DNA from: an uncultured Methanoregula sp.
GTDB lineage: Archaea > Halobacteriota > Methanomicrobia > Methanomicrobiales > Methanospirillaceae
Assembly (NCBI RefSeq): GCF_963678795.1
Contig: NZ_OY787453.1
Coordinates: 1,674,001 to 1,738,000, forward strand
Direction: 5' to 3'
Length of the DNA: 64,000 bases
Part shown: positions 55,256 through 63,145 of the stretch, in pieces
Layout of the letters: every line of letters starts with the position of its first letter
How positions within the stretch are numbered: the stretch's first letter is position 1
Notes under the pieces: generated by a model
Told to the model about the DNA's origin: nothing
The model's input: the letters and a program-made list of their open reading frames with translations, nothing else
Database searches by the model: none
Program-made: the position numbers and the translations under genes

Positions 55256-55453
55256 TTACATCCTCATCCCCATAATCACCCCCACAACCTGCTGAGCTGT
55301 CGCCGGGTCCACAACCCGGGCCAGGACCAGCCTGGCCATTGCAGCGAACAGGGTCGAGAACACTTTCCTGACATGCTCATTCTTCCCGAACGCCTCGATC
55401 GTTGCATCTGCATCCGCCTTCATCGCGTTCTGAATAAACTTCGGCAGGAACAC
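55256..55453 (-). CDS. Short hypothetical protein, possibly a 3' gene remnant
   Basis: The frame from GTG 55453 gives 65 residues. It is open to about 55525 and the extra part (PLTFISAAVLFLPLFVFLPKF) is hydrophobic but has no ATG, GTG or TTG start. The soluble end reads GKNEHVRKVFSTLFAAMARLVLARVVDPATAQQVVGVIMGMRM. This suggests the C-terminus of a membrane protein whose 5' part was lost, just downstream of the TetR gene on the same strand. No family recognised. Confidence 0.4.
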   Translation of the reverse strand: MFLPKFIQNAMKADADATIEAFGKNEHVRKVFSTLFAAMARLVLARVVDPATAQQVVGVIMGMRM

Positions 55454-55543
55454 AAAGAGCGGCAGGAACAGGACCGCAGCACTAATGAATGTTAGTGGTA
55501 GAGGGAAAAATCATCGCCTTTGACAAGCCGTCGCCAGTTATTC

Positions 55544-56164
55544 TCACTGAACATCGGCCCGGTCGGGATCCTGGCTAATCAAAAGAATCCGCTCAACACC
55601 CGTGATCCAGCGTTTTCTTTCAATACGTTCATTGATCTGGCTGTCGAAGATCAGCTTGAGCATGATGCCTGCCGTCAGTGAACTGATTAGCTGTGCAGAT
55701 TCGTTGACATCTAAATACTTTTTCAGCTCCCCCCGTGACTTCGCCCGTGTCAGACAGTTCGAGATCAGATCTAATTCAGCAGTCATAGAATCCGCTACCT
55801 TCCCGTGCATCATCGGATCGTTGAGAAACCGGATTGGCAGAAGGGAATAAATATTTACGTGGCGTGCTTGGTGGATAAAGATCAAATCGGCATAATTCTG
55901 GATAATCCGGTGGATGTCTCCATCGCGGGAAAGGGTTGCTACAAATTCGTCATCGTGGATCTGGATAACCCTGTTGACAACTTCATTCTCCAATGCATCG
56001 CGGTTCCGGAAATAACTGTAGAGCGCCGGAATCGATACCCCAACCTTCTGGGCGATAGCTTCGAGTGTCATCGCCTTCCATCCTTTCTCAATGGCCACAT
56101 TTATTGCCGCTGTAATGATGCGCTCCCTAGCTCCTTCGCGATATTCCTGATTGACACGAGCCAT
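55544..56164 (-). CDS. TetR-family transcription regulator
   Basis: About 206 residues from ATG 56162-56164 (MARVNQEYREGARERIITAA). The N-terminal helix-turn-helix is clear: TAAINVAIEKGWKAMTLEAIAQKVGVSIPALYSYFRNRDAL. The C-terminal helical domain would bind a ligand. It is transcribed divergently from the efflux pump about 890 bases away, so it probably represses the pump and itself. An operator was not identified. Confidence 0.9.
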   Translation of the reverse strand: MARVNQEYREGARERIITAAINVAIEKGWKAMTLEAIAQKVGVSIPALYSYFRNRDALENEVVNRVIQIHDDEFVATLSRDGDIHRIIQNYADLIFIHQARHVNIYSLLPIRFLNDPMMHGKVADSMTAELDLISNCLTRAKSRGELKKYLDVNESAQLISSLTAGIMLKLIFDSQINERIERKRWITGVERILLISQDPDRADVQ

Positions 56165-57053
56165 GGTGATCTCCCGGATTATCATTCATTTTTAACCGTA
56201 ATGTATTTTCGCAATGTTTAAATCAATTTTTTTATTCCTAAATAGTTTTAAGTATACTTAAAGTGAATTAAGTGTAGTGAGGAGTAAGGGATTTCCGTAT
56301 CCCGGATGTTTATTGCAGAATAGGAAGAGCCCGGCCTGATCAGCAGATTAGAAAATACCGTGGGATCTCGTCACGAACATCGGTTGTCTCCCCGAATCTG
56401 GCTGGCTTTTTTCGATTCTGATGCTGGAATGGGGTTAAAATCCAGGAATCTCTCACGAACGAAGGAAGTGTGATGAGAATATGATAACCATGGAACCGTT
56501 GCTGGAATACCCGTGATGGCAGCCGGAGTACCGGTATCAGCCCGTATCTCTGCGATCATCCTTGTCATTCAAATTGCATATGTGGTCTTTCGGTTCTACC
56601 GAAATACCACCCTCCTCCTGCACGAGGCATAGCATGATTTTGAACCAATCACTGACGAATCGGGGAATTCCTTATGGTTGACAATACAACGGAGCGGAAA
56701 AACAATCGCGTGCCAGATCCGGGTCATCACCCCGAACCTGGTAGTCCACAGAGTTGTCCGCAGGAAATGGCCGGTAATCCGGATTACACGAATATCCATA
56801 TTGTGGTAACTGCAGATGGGTATTTCTTTACCAGAATATTCACGGCGGTCCCTGCCGCTATGTCAGAAAAAAGGTCAGATTACTATCCCGGTGGATGCGC
56901 GGACAGAGTACAGGCTGATGCCGGGGAGGCACGCTTTGTTCTCATGGGGGGGGCCCGTTGCGGGATAAGTCATGATAACGATAGTCGGTAATCCCGGACA
57001 GATCCCGGGATGTTGCTCAATGAAATCAACAAGCCAACCAGGGAGACCGATTG
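56165..57053. other. Long intergenic region between TetR and pump genes
   Basis: About 890 bases without a convincing gene. A TATA-like stretch near 56243-56262 (CTAAATAGTTTTAAGTATACTTAAAG), which contains the palindrome TAAGTATACTTA, could be a TetR operator or the promoter. Bases 56516-56629 encode a 37-residue frame with one hydrophobic helix (SARISAIILVIQIAYVVFRFY), perhaps a remnant. The rest gives only a weak ORF, listed separately. Confidence 0.4.
56674..56991 (+). CDS. Uncertain ORF of 105 codons
   Basis: The frame starts at ATG 56674 after GGGGAATTCCTT. The product is Pro/Arg-rich at the N-terminus and has no recognised motif; a minus-strand frame overlaps it. A central part (YTNIHIVVTADGYFFTRIFTA) has beta-strand character. 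It may be a decayed gene, or not coding. Confidence 0.25.
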   Translation: MVDNTTERKNNRVPDPGHHPEPGSPQSCPQEMAGNPDYTNIHIVVTADGYFFTRIFTAVPAAMSEKRSDYYPGGCADRVQADAGEARFVLMGGARCGISHDNDSR

Positions 57054-58610
57054 ATGGATAGCAATATCGCACATACGGATTTTGATGGTATCGACCCGAC
57101 GATCTATAAGCGTCGCTGGTTCATTTTAACAACACTCTGCCTGGCGCTGCTCGGGGTGATGCTGGCAAACAGCAGTATTAACCTGGCGCTCCCGCTGATG
57201 TCAGTTGACCTCGGGCTGAGCCAGCTTGAACAGACCTGGATTGTGAATATTTACTCGCTTTTGGTTGCAAGCCTCCTGTTTCTTGCCGGGGCGTGCGGTG
57301 ACCGGTACGGCAGGAAACTTGCCCTGCAGATCGGCTCTCTGGCGTTTGCCGCGAGTGCTTTTTACGCCGGGTTCCTGGCGCATTCTGCCATCGAGCTGCT
57401 CATTGCCCGGGGCATCATGGGCCTTGGAAGCGCACTCGTGATGCCGACAACGCTCTCGATTGTCAACAATATCTTTCCCACAAAAGAGCGGGTCCGGGCT
57501 ATTGCCATCTGGAGCGCTATCACCGGCATCGGTATGATGCTGGGCGGTGTCATGGGCGGCATATTGATGGAGTACATTAACTGGAACTCGATCTTCTATC
57601 TGAGCGCAGCCATTGCTGCTGTGAGTTTTGTCATCAACCAGGTGATCGCCCCCGAATCACGTGATGATAAAGGTCTTGCGGTTGACTGGATCGGCGGCGT
57701 ATTCGCAGCTGTCGGTATATTCGGGCTTGTCTATGGCATCACCGAAGCGCCATCGAAGGGGATCCTTGACGGGACGGTGCTTGCCGGCCTGCTCATCGGT
57801 CTTGCCTCCCTTGCCGTATTCGTCCTGTGGGAGCGAAGATCCGCATCGCCGCTGCTCGATATGAACCTCTTCCACAACAGGGCGTTTTCCGTATCGAGCC
57901 TAACCCTGACACTCGCATTCCTGGCGATGTCAGCAATATTCTTCACGATTAGCCAGCTTCAGCAGCTCATCCTTGGCATGTCGCCCCTGACTGCATCACT
58001 GCTGATGCTGCCGATCATGATCCCGTTCCCGGTACTGGCGCCGGTCATACCGAATATCGTGGAAAAAATTGGGAACCGGTATACGATTATCACCGGCCTT
58101 GCTCTTATCACGGTCTCGTTCCTGGTCATATCTGCCTGGACTATTGATACGACCTACCTGGGCATGCTGCCGGCGATGCTTGTCATGATAACCGGTGTCT
58201 GTCTCGCTATGACGCCGAGCACAAACATCCTCATGGCGTCGGTCCCGAAGAACCGCTCCGGTATGGGTTCCGCGATGAACGATACGACCCGCGAACTGGG
58301 CTGCTCGCTCGGCGTTGCATTATTCGGTGCAATCCTCAGCGCAGTGTATGTGAGTAACATCACTGAAGTCTCGGGCAGGTTCTCCGGCTCAATAAAGACG
58401 AGCCTTGAGACTTCGCTTGCAACAGCGCTGAACACGGCAGTTTCCCTGGGACCCGACGCGGGCACCGTTGCAGAGGCTGCACAGGTTGCGTGGATGCATG
58501 CGTTCTCGATCGCTTCGCTCGTGGCTGCGGGTATTGTCTTTGTGACTACGGTTATTGCTCTCATGGCACTGCCCCGGCAGAAGCAATCGGAAAACGATAA
58601 GCATGAGTAA
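57054..58610 (+). CDS. DHA2-type (14-helix) major facilitator multidrug efflux pump
   Basis: About 518 residues from ATG 57054, with GGGAG upstream. The N-terminal part has the first two helices, then GDRYGRKLALQ (loop 2-3 motif) and a helix-5 segment AITGIGMMLGGVMGG with the antiporter motif character. About 14 hydrophobic helices fit QacA/EmrB-type proton antiporters, ending in a charged tail. Expected to export toxic hydrophobic compounds. Its divergent TetR neighbour supports a drug-responsive unit. Cargo of the integrated element. Confidence 0.92.
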   Translation: MDSNIAHTDFDGIDPTIYKRRWFILTTLCLALLGVMLANSSINLALPLMSVDLGLSQLEQTWIVNIYSLLVASLLFLAGACGDRYGRKLALQIGSLAFAASAFYAGFLAHSAIELLIARGIMGLGSALVMPTTLSIVNNIFPTKERVRAIAIWSAITGIGMMLGGVMGGILMEYINWNSIFYLSAAIAAVSFVINQVIAPESRDDKGLAVDWIGGVFAAVGIFGLVYGITEAPSKGILDGTVLAGLLIGLASLAVFVLWERRSASPLLDMNLFHNRAFSVSSLTLTLAFLAMSAIFFTISQLQQLILGMSPLTASLLMLPIMIPFPVLAPVIPNIVEKIGNRYTIITGLALITVSFLVISAWTIDTTYLGMLPAMLVMITGVCLAMTPSTNILMASVPKNRSGMGSAMNDTTRELGCSLGVALFGAILSAVYVSNITEVSGRFSGSIKTSLETSLATALNTAVSLGPDAGTVAEAAQVAWMHAFSIASLVAAGIVFVTTVIALMALPRQKQSENDKHE

Positions 58611-58646
58611 CGATGGTCGGAGGATATCCCAGACAGGAGCAACTGT

Positions 58647-59087
58647 ATGACGAGCATCCTGTTTGTCGATACGAATACTGAGATGTGCCACCTCGTCCGG
58701 CATATGTTTGAGGAGACCGGGGAGATGCTGGTATACTTGGCTGGTTCAGGAGAGGAAGCCATCATTTCATCCTGCCGTAACCAGCTTGATGCGATCATAT
58801 CCGATTACCATCTTCCCGGGATGAGTGGCGTCAGTTTGCTCAAGAGACTGAGGTTGCTGGGGATCTGCGTGCCATTCATCTTCTTCACCCAGGATTTCAT
58901 GACTCCGTTGAACGAGGTGGTACGCCTTCCTAACGTTTTCCGGTTCAATGGCAAGAGAGACCTTGAGAAGAGGGAGATTCTCCGATTGTTACGGATTGTA
59001 TACTGGGTGACGGGAAACCCTGATCAGGGTGGTGTGATGCCGGGCATCATAGGTGATGAACAACGGGGATACAGGAGGCGGGTCTGA
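58647..59087 (+). CDS. Stand-alone response regulator receiver protein
   Basis: A 146-residue receiver with phospho-Asp 53 in IISDYHLPGMSG, Thr in IFFTQDF and Lys in FNGKRD. The acidic pocket has one Asp at 8 (FVDTNTE), where two acidic residues are usual. A C-terminal extension (about 125-146) is basic. It has no output domain, and no kinase lies in the element. The ATG at 58647 follows AGGAG; it starts 36 bases after the pump gene, so the two may be co-transcribed. Confidence 0.85.
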   Translation: MTSILFVDTNTEMCHLVRHMFEETGEMLVYLAGSGEEAIISSCRNQLDAIISDYHLPGMSGVSLLKRLRLLGICVPFIFFTQDFMTPLNEVVRLPNVFRFNGKRDLEKREILRLLRIVYWVTGNPDQGGVMPGIIGDEQRGYRRRV

Positions 59088-59090
59088 ACC

Positions 59091-59309
59091 ATGGACACGT
59101 GCATTAGGGTTACAATTGCCGGATATCCGCGGGATGAAGTAAATGTTCTTATTTATCCTCTAAATGGGGGTTACTTGTTTCGGGAACTAAACAGTGAATT
59201 ATATTTCTACTTACGAGAAGGGCACCAGGAGAGCTCGGAGCCCATTATCCGGGAGTTTTTTTCGCGTCATCACCAAAGAAGTGAGAGCAACACTGTCCCG
59301 ACTCGGTGA
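59091..59309 (+). CDS. Small hypothetical protein
   Basis: A 72-residue soluble frame starting MDTCIRVTIAGYPRDEVNVLIYPLNGGYLF, three bases after the receiver gene, so they may be coupled. The second half, Arg/Glu/Ser-rich (REGHQESSEPIIREFFSRHHQRS), may be altered by a junction: it ends seven bases before the truncated integrase frame. No family recognised. Confidence 0.5.
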   Translation: MDTCIRVTIAGYPRDEVNVLIYPLNGGYLFRELNSELYFYLREGHQESSEPIIREFFSRHHQRSESNTVPTR

Positions 59310-59316
59310 CGGCGAA

Positions 59317-59850
59317 TTACTGGAGCATCGGCACCCAGAAAAAGGAGGTGATGAGCATGTTCATCTGTACGGTGGTCGTGATCGGTAACCGGGGGTCTGC
59401 TGGCATAGACTTGGGCCCGTGGTTACATCTCCGGAGTTTGTGGATCTTATTCTCGTTGATATCGGAGTATTTGTTCTCGATCATCCAGTGGTAGAATTGT
59501 TTAAGGATGGCAACAATATCGGCAGTTGTATTCTGCTTGAATGGGCGCTCACGGTAGCTCTTTGCATTTCTCAATTCAGGAATCGCGGCGTACAGATCAC
59601 CGATGGTGTTGCCCGAGAATGGCCCGATGAACCGGCGCCAGGCAACAAGCGTAAACGTGAGTTTGTTCGCCCGCCCGACACTGATGTTCTTGCAGGACCG
59701 GAGTTCCGAGATGAATTCCCGGATACGGGCCGCATCATCTTGGGTGAGGGTAAATTTTTCAAGGGCGTTCCTGATTGAGTTTTCAGCCAGTTCATTCTTG
59801 ATTGGATGAAAAGTACTGGCTGTAAGTAATTGAGCAACTGGGTAAGTCAT
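59317..59850 (-). pseudogene. Tyrosine recombinase/integrase, N-terminal fragment
   Basis: A 177-residue frame with an N-terminal core-binding domain: NSIRNALEKFTLTQDDAARIREFISEL, LTFTLVAWRRFIGPF and ILKQFYHWMIENKYSDINENKIHKLRR. Such a SAM-like domain is followed in integrases by the catalytic domain with Arg-His-Arg-Tyr; here the sequence runs out (VQMNMLITSFFWVPMLQ) and no catalytic part follows. It starts 62 bases from the right attachment repeat. A fragment split by integration is also possible, but no matching C-terminal piece is seen in the window. Confidence 0.7.
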
Positions 59851-59911
59851 AGAAAAGTTTCTGAAATGAAGGCTTTAAAAAGAAAACTGAAGCATCGAAC
59901 TTTGCGTCCAG

Positions 59912-59929
59912 ATGCGTGGAGCAGGATTC
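59912..59929 (+). repeat. Attachment site repeat, right (attR, inside tRNA-Leu)
   Basis: Identical to 53476-53493. It covers the acceptor 3' strand, the discriminator base and part of the T-arm of tRNA-Leu, a usual integration target. Confidence 0.8.
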
Positions 59930-59997
59930 GAACCTGCGAACGCCTTCGCGACGGGACCCTAAATCCCGCTCCTTTGGCCGGTCTCGGATATCCACGC
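59913..59997 (-). tRNA. tRNA-Leu (anticodon UAG)
   Basis: The reverse complement folds with acceptor GCGTGGA/TCCACGC, anticodon stem CGGGA/TCCCG around loop TTTAGGG (anticodon TAG), a long variable arm as in class II tRNAs, and T-arm GCAGG-TTCGAAT-CCTGC. Discriminator A fits leucine. CCA is not encoded and no intron is seen. It carries the integration site of the element to its left. Confidence 0.95.
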
Positions 59998-60116
59998 TTT
60001 TTTTGTTTTCCCGTACGGGATAAGATCTTCGGGGAAGCCAGAACAGATATTCCCTCTGCCCGGTATATTTGTCCGGAGCCGATAAGAGGATATCGACAGG
60101 ATCAAAAATCTTATGT

Positions 60117-61931
60117 CTACATATCCACCCGGGATACCACCCCGTGGATCTTGTCCGAGGGGAGTTTATAGAACTGGACCATTGACGGGGAGAGGCGTTT
60201 GATGACAGCAAAGATCCGCCAGACGAGATGGGTGGTAACGATATCCTCCATTCCGTAGAAGATCGTCTTCTCATCGATATCAGCTTCCCGCAGGATACTG
60301 CCGATATCGGCGATCTCCATATATCCCAGGTAAATTTCGAAGATCGAGATACCGGGAGTGATCTCCCTTGTTACTCCCCACGTAACACCAAACGGCTGCT
60401 CGGTCCTGATGATAGAGATGATAATATTGTCATCATAGACGATATTGTTGGTGAACATGATCCGGGAGATATACTGGGGCAGTTTCCGGAAATCACGGGC
60501 AAAGAAGAGCGCTGTCCCGGAGATCCGGTTGACCGAGCGGTACACCTCGTTGAACTTCGGGATGAACTCCTCGAGCGGCAGGGGGGTCAGCTTGGCAGCG
60601 AGTTTATTCTGGCCGTTGACAAAGATCATGATGATACCAAACGGTATGAGCGCGATGAGGAGTGACCAGTATCCTCCATACGGTATCTTGTGGAGGTTGG
60701 AGATGAGAAACACCGTCGCGACAACAAGAACACCGGTTGCGATCAGGGATTTGATGATTTCGCCCCGGAGAACATAGATCCACAGGATCATGACTGCCGT
60801 GATCGCCATTGTTCCGCTCACTGCAAGACCATACGCATGCGTGAGATTGTTGGAAGTCTGGAATATGGCAATGACCAGCAGAACTGCTCCCAGGAGAAGC
60901 CAGTTGACGATATCGATATAGATCTGGGAACGCAGGTGGGGGGACGTATATTCTACGCGCAAAAGTGGCATGATCCGTGTAGTGACTCCCTGGTAAACAA
61001 TGGAGAAGATACCGGAGATCATGGCCTGGGATGCAATGACCGTTGCTGCTATACTCAGAACAAGGAACGGGATATACAGGATGGCAAACTGGGAGAAAAC
61101 CATCTCGAAGAGGATATTATGGGCCTCGGGGTGCGCCATCAGGAAAGCTCCCTGGCCAAGATAATTGATGACAAGAGCCCCGAACACCAGGTACCAGGCC
61201 CTTATAATGGGTTCCCGGCCAAGGTGTCCCATATCCGCATAAAGGGCCTCGCCCCCGGTTGCACAAAGGATAACGGAAGAGAGGATCAAAAAGCCCTCAA
61301 GCCCGTGATGCAGCACGTAATTGATCCCATAGAGGGGATTGAGCGCAAGAATGACCTGGGGGGCGGTAAAGAGGGCGAGAAGTCCGGCAACGGCAAGCGC
61401 CAGGAACCAGATCACCATGACCGGCCCGAATGCCCACGCAACGCGTTCCGAACCCCGCTTCTGGAATGCAAAGAGACCGATTGCGATGATTGCAGCAAGC
61501 AGCATCAGGAACATCTGGGGGGTATTCTCAAGGCCCGGGACAAGGAGAATACCTTCGACCGCAGACAGGATACTGATCGCAGGGGTGATGACCCCGTCCC
61601 CGATAAACAGCGATATCCCTACAATGGCAAGCAGCGAGACGAATGCTACTTTGTTGCCGGATTTAAGGAGCGGAAGAAGGATCTCCTTGAGCACGATCGT
61701 GCCGCCTTCACCTTTCTTACCAAGGTGCATGGCAAGATAAGTATATTCTACCGTGACCAGGATCGTAAGCGTCCAGATGATAAGCGAAAGGATCCCCATT
61801 ACATTCTGGGGTGTGGGGGGGATGAGAAGGAAGATGGCGGTGAGCGTATAGATAGGGCTTGTACCGATATCACCGAATACAAGACCCATCGACTTGACGA
61901 TTCCGGGCATGGCAAAATAATTTTTCAGCAT
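60117..61931 (-). CDS. kup: Kup-type potassium uptake protein
   Basis: A 604-residue K+ symporter. The start of the membrane part has the family mark GLVFGDIGTSPIYTL, then GKKGEGGTIVL and FIGDGVITPAISILSAVEG. About 12 helices (about 15-435) are followed by a soluble C-terminal domain ending VVSRVDM. Its length is near the family norm. The ATG has AGGTAATG upstream. It lies 67 bases downstream of the AI-2E family gene on the same strand, likely one transcript. Confidence 0.93.
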   Translation of the reverse strand: MLKNYFAMPGIVKSMGLVFGDIGTSPIYTLTAIFLLIPPTPQNVMGILSLIIWTLTILVTVEYTYLAMHLGKKGEGGTIVLKEILLPLLKSGNKVAFVSLLAIVGISLFIGDGVITPAISILSAVEGILLVPGLENTPQMFLMLLAAIIAIGLFAFQKRGSERVAWAFGPVMVIWFLALAVAGLLALFTAPQVILALNPLYGINYVLHHGLEGFLILSSVILCATGGEALYADMGHLGREPIIRAWYLVFGALVINYLGQGAFLMAHPEAHNILFEMVFSQFAILYIPFLVLSIAATVIASQAMISGIFSIVYQGVTTRIMPLLRVEYTSPHLRSQIYIDIVNWLLLGAVLLVIAIFQTSNNLTHAYGLAVSGTMAITAVMILWIYVLRGEIIKSLIATGVLVVATVFLISNLHKIPYGGYWSLLIALIPFGIIMIFVNGQNKLAAKLTPLPLEEFIPKFNEVYRSVNRISGTALFFARDFRKLPQYISRIMFTNNIVYDDNIIISIIRTEQPFGVTWGVTREITPGISIFEIYLGYMEIADIGSILREADIDEKTIFYGMEDIVTTHLVWRIFAVIKRLSPSMVQFYKLPSDKIHGVVSRVDM

Positions 61932-61998
61932 TCGTTCATTACCTGTCGTGAGAAATAGGGTATAATCCTTTCTCTTTTATAGAGGAGATACTGACTTT

Positions 61999-63030
61999 TC
62001 AGGGATCGCAGGTACCGGTTCCGGCATTTTGCTCTTTTTTATCTTCCGTGTAAATCCGGTAACTCGTGATAACGAGAACCACGATCAGCGGACCCAGCAC
62101 AAAACCGGCAAGACCCATGGTCATAAGACCCCCGACTATCCCGATAAACATGATGATGAAATTGATTTTTACCCTGCGGCCTACCAGTGCCGGGCGGATA
62201 TAGATCTCCGGCACCAGCGATACACCAAGGTAACCTAAAACAAAGAGGAGCAATACGCCCCGGGTATCTCCCAGTGCAAGAGCATAGGCCCCGATGATGA
62301 TGAATGCAACGGAAGACCCGAGGATGGGTATGAGCTCGCAGAAAGCAGCAAAAAAAGAGAAGAAGAGGATGTTGCCATAACCAAGAAGGTAGAAGACCGG
62401 AAGGGCGATAAAGAATGTCAGGACGGCAATGGCTATCTGGACGATATACACCGTATACAGCGTATCGGAGGTTACATCAGATAAGCGGGTCACGTATCTC
62501 TGTACCGGTTCCGGAACATGGCAGAAAAGTTTGTTCCAGATATCTTCTCCCCGGATAAACAGGATGAAGAGCGTGAAGAAGAAGACAAACATCTTGAAGG
62601 CTATGAGGGGGAGGTATTCGATCAGCGTCCTGTGGTAATCGACAAAAAGTGCAGAACCCTCGCTCAGAAGTATCGCGAGATTTCCCTTGTTGAGCGGAAC
62701 CCCGTATGCCATCGGATTTGTTGCAGGATTGTTGAGCCAGGTTCCGATAGTCCCGAACATTTCAGAGAGCGTCCCAGCGTTTGAAGAGAAGATGGCAAGC
62801 GTGAATAAGACCGCTGCACATGAACCCACGAGGACAATGGCGGTGAGAATAACCGATGCAAAAACCGGCCGGATGCGGGCTGATAATTTTTTATATACAG
62901 GATACAGGACAATTGCCAGGGAGGCCCCCAGGAGAACCATATCCATGACTGACCAGAAAACAATGATTGCAGCGAGAGAAAGCAGGACCAGGAGAATGAA
63001 CAAGTAGTACTCCGGGCGGATTGTTTTCAT
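61999..63030 (-). CDS. AI-2E/UPF0118-family membrane permease
   Basis: A 343-residue protein with about eight hydrophobic helices. The ends and patterns (ASLAIVLYPVYKKLSARI near the start; FFSFFAAFCELIPILGSSVAFI and a conserved P-E-I-YIRPALVG in the second half) fit the AI-2E transporter family. Despite the name, archaeal members may export other compounds or ions, and some act as Na+/H+ antiporters. It is flanked by two K+ uptake genes. The ATG follows TAGGTAATAATCT. Confidence 0.85.
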   Translation of the reverse strand: MKTIRPEYYLFILLVLLSLAAIIVFWSVMDMVLLGASLAIVLYPVYKKLSARIRPVFASVILTAIVLVGSCAAVLFTLAIFSSNAGTLSEMFGTIGTWLNNPATNPMAYGVPLNKGNLAILLSEGSALFVDYHRTLIEYLPLIAFKMFVFFFTLFILFIRGEDIWNKLFCHVPEPVQRYVTRLSDVTSDTLYTVYIVQIAIAVLTFFIALPVFYLLGYGNILFFSFFAAFCELIPILGSSVAFIIIGAYALALGDTRGVLLLFVLGYLGVSLVPEIYIRPALVGRRVKINFIIMFIGIVGGLMTMGLAGFVLGPLIVVLVITSYRIYTEDKKEQNAGTGTCDP

Positions 63031-63145
63031 AGATTATTACCTAGTGGGAAGTGAAGCGTCTTAATTAATCCTGTACCATCGCGTACCTGCCCCGGGAAAC
63101 GATAGCCATAACAACATAACCCTCCCACACTCCTTGGTTACCAGA

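Larger units (their letters stand above)
53476..59929. mobile_element. Integrated element in tRNA-Leu(UAG), about 6.4 kb, decayed
   Basis: Bounded by 18-bp direct repeats that match the tRNA-Leu 3' end; the intact tRNA is kept at the right end. A tyrosine integrase N-terminal fragment begins 62 bp from the right repeat and reads away from the tRNA, the usual layout. Contents: a small GC-rich ORF, an IS5-like element with broken transposase, small ORFs, TetR regulator, DHA2 efflux pump, a receiver protein and a small ORF. No replication, capsid or conjugation gene is seen, so the original type (virus, plasmid or satellite) cannot be told. Truncated integrase suggests it is now immobile. Confidence 0.75.

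Noticed and set aside
56371..56799. Minus-strand frames in the TetR-pump gap
   Set aside because: No start signals, no motifs and poor composition; more likely decayed or non-coding DNA.
60690..61958. A 422-codon plus-strand frame opposite kup
   Set aside because: Antisense shadow with Asp/Gly/His-rich composition caused by hydrophobic codons on the other strand.
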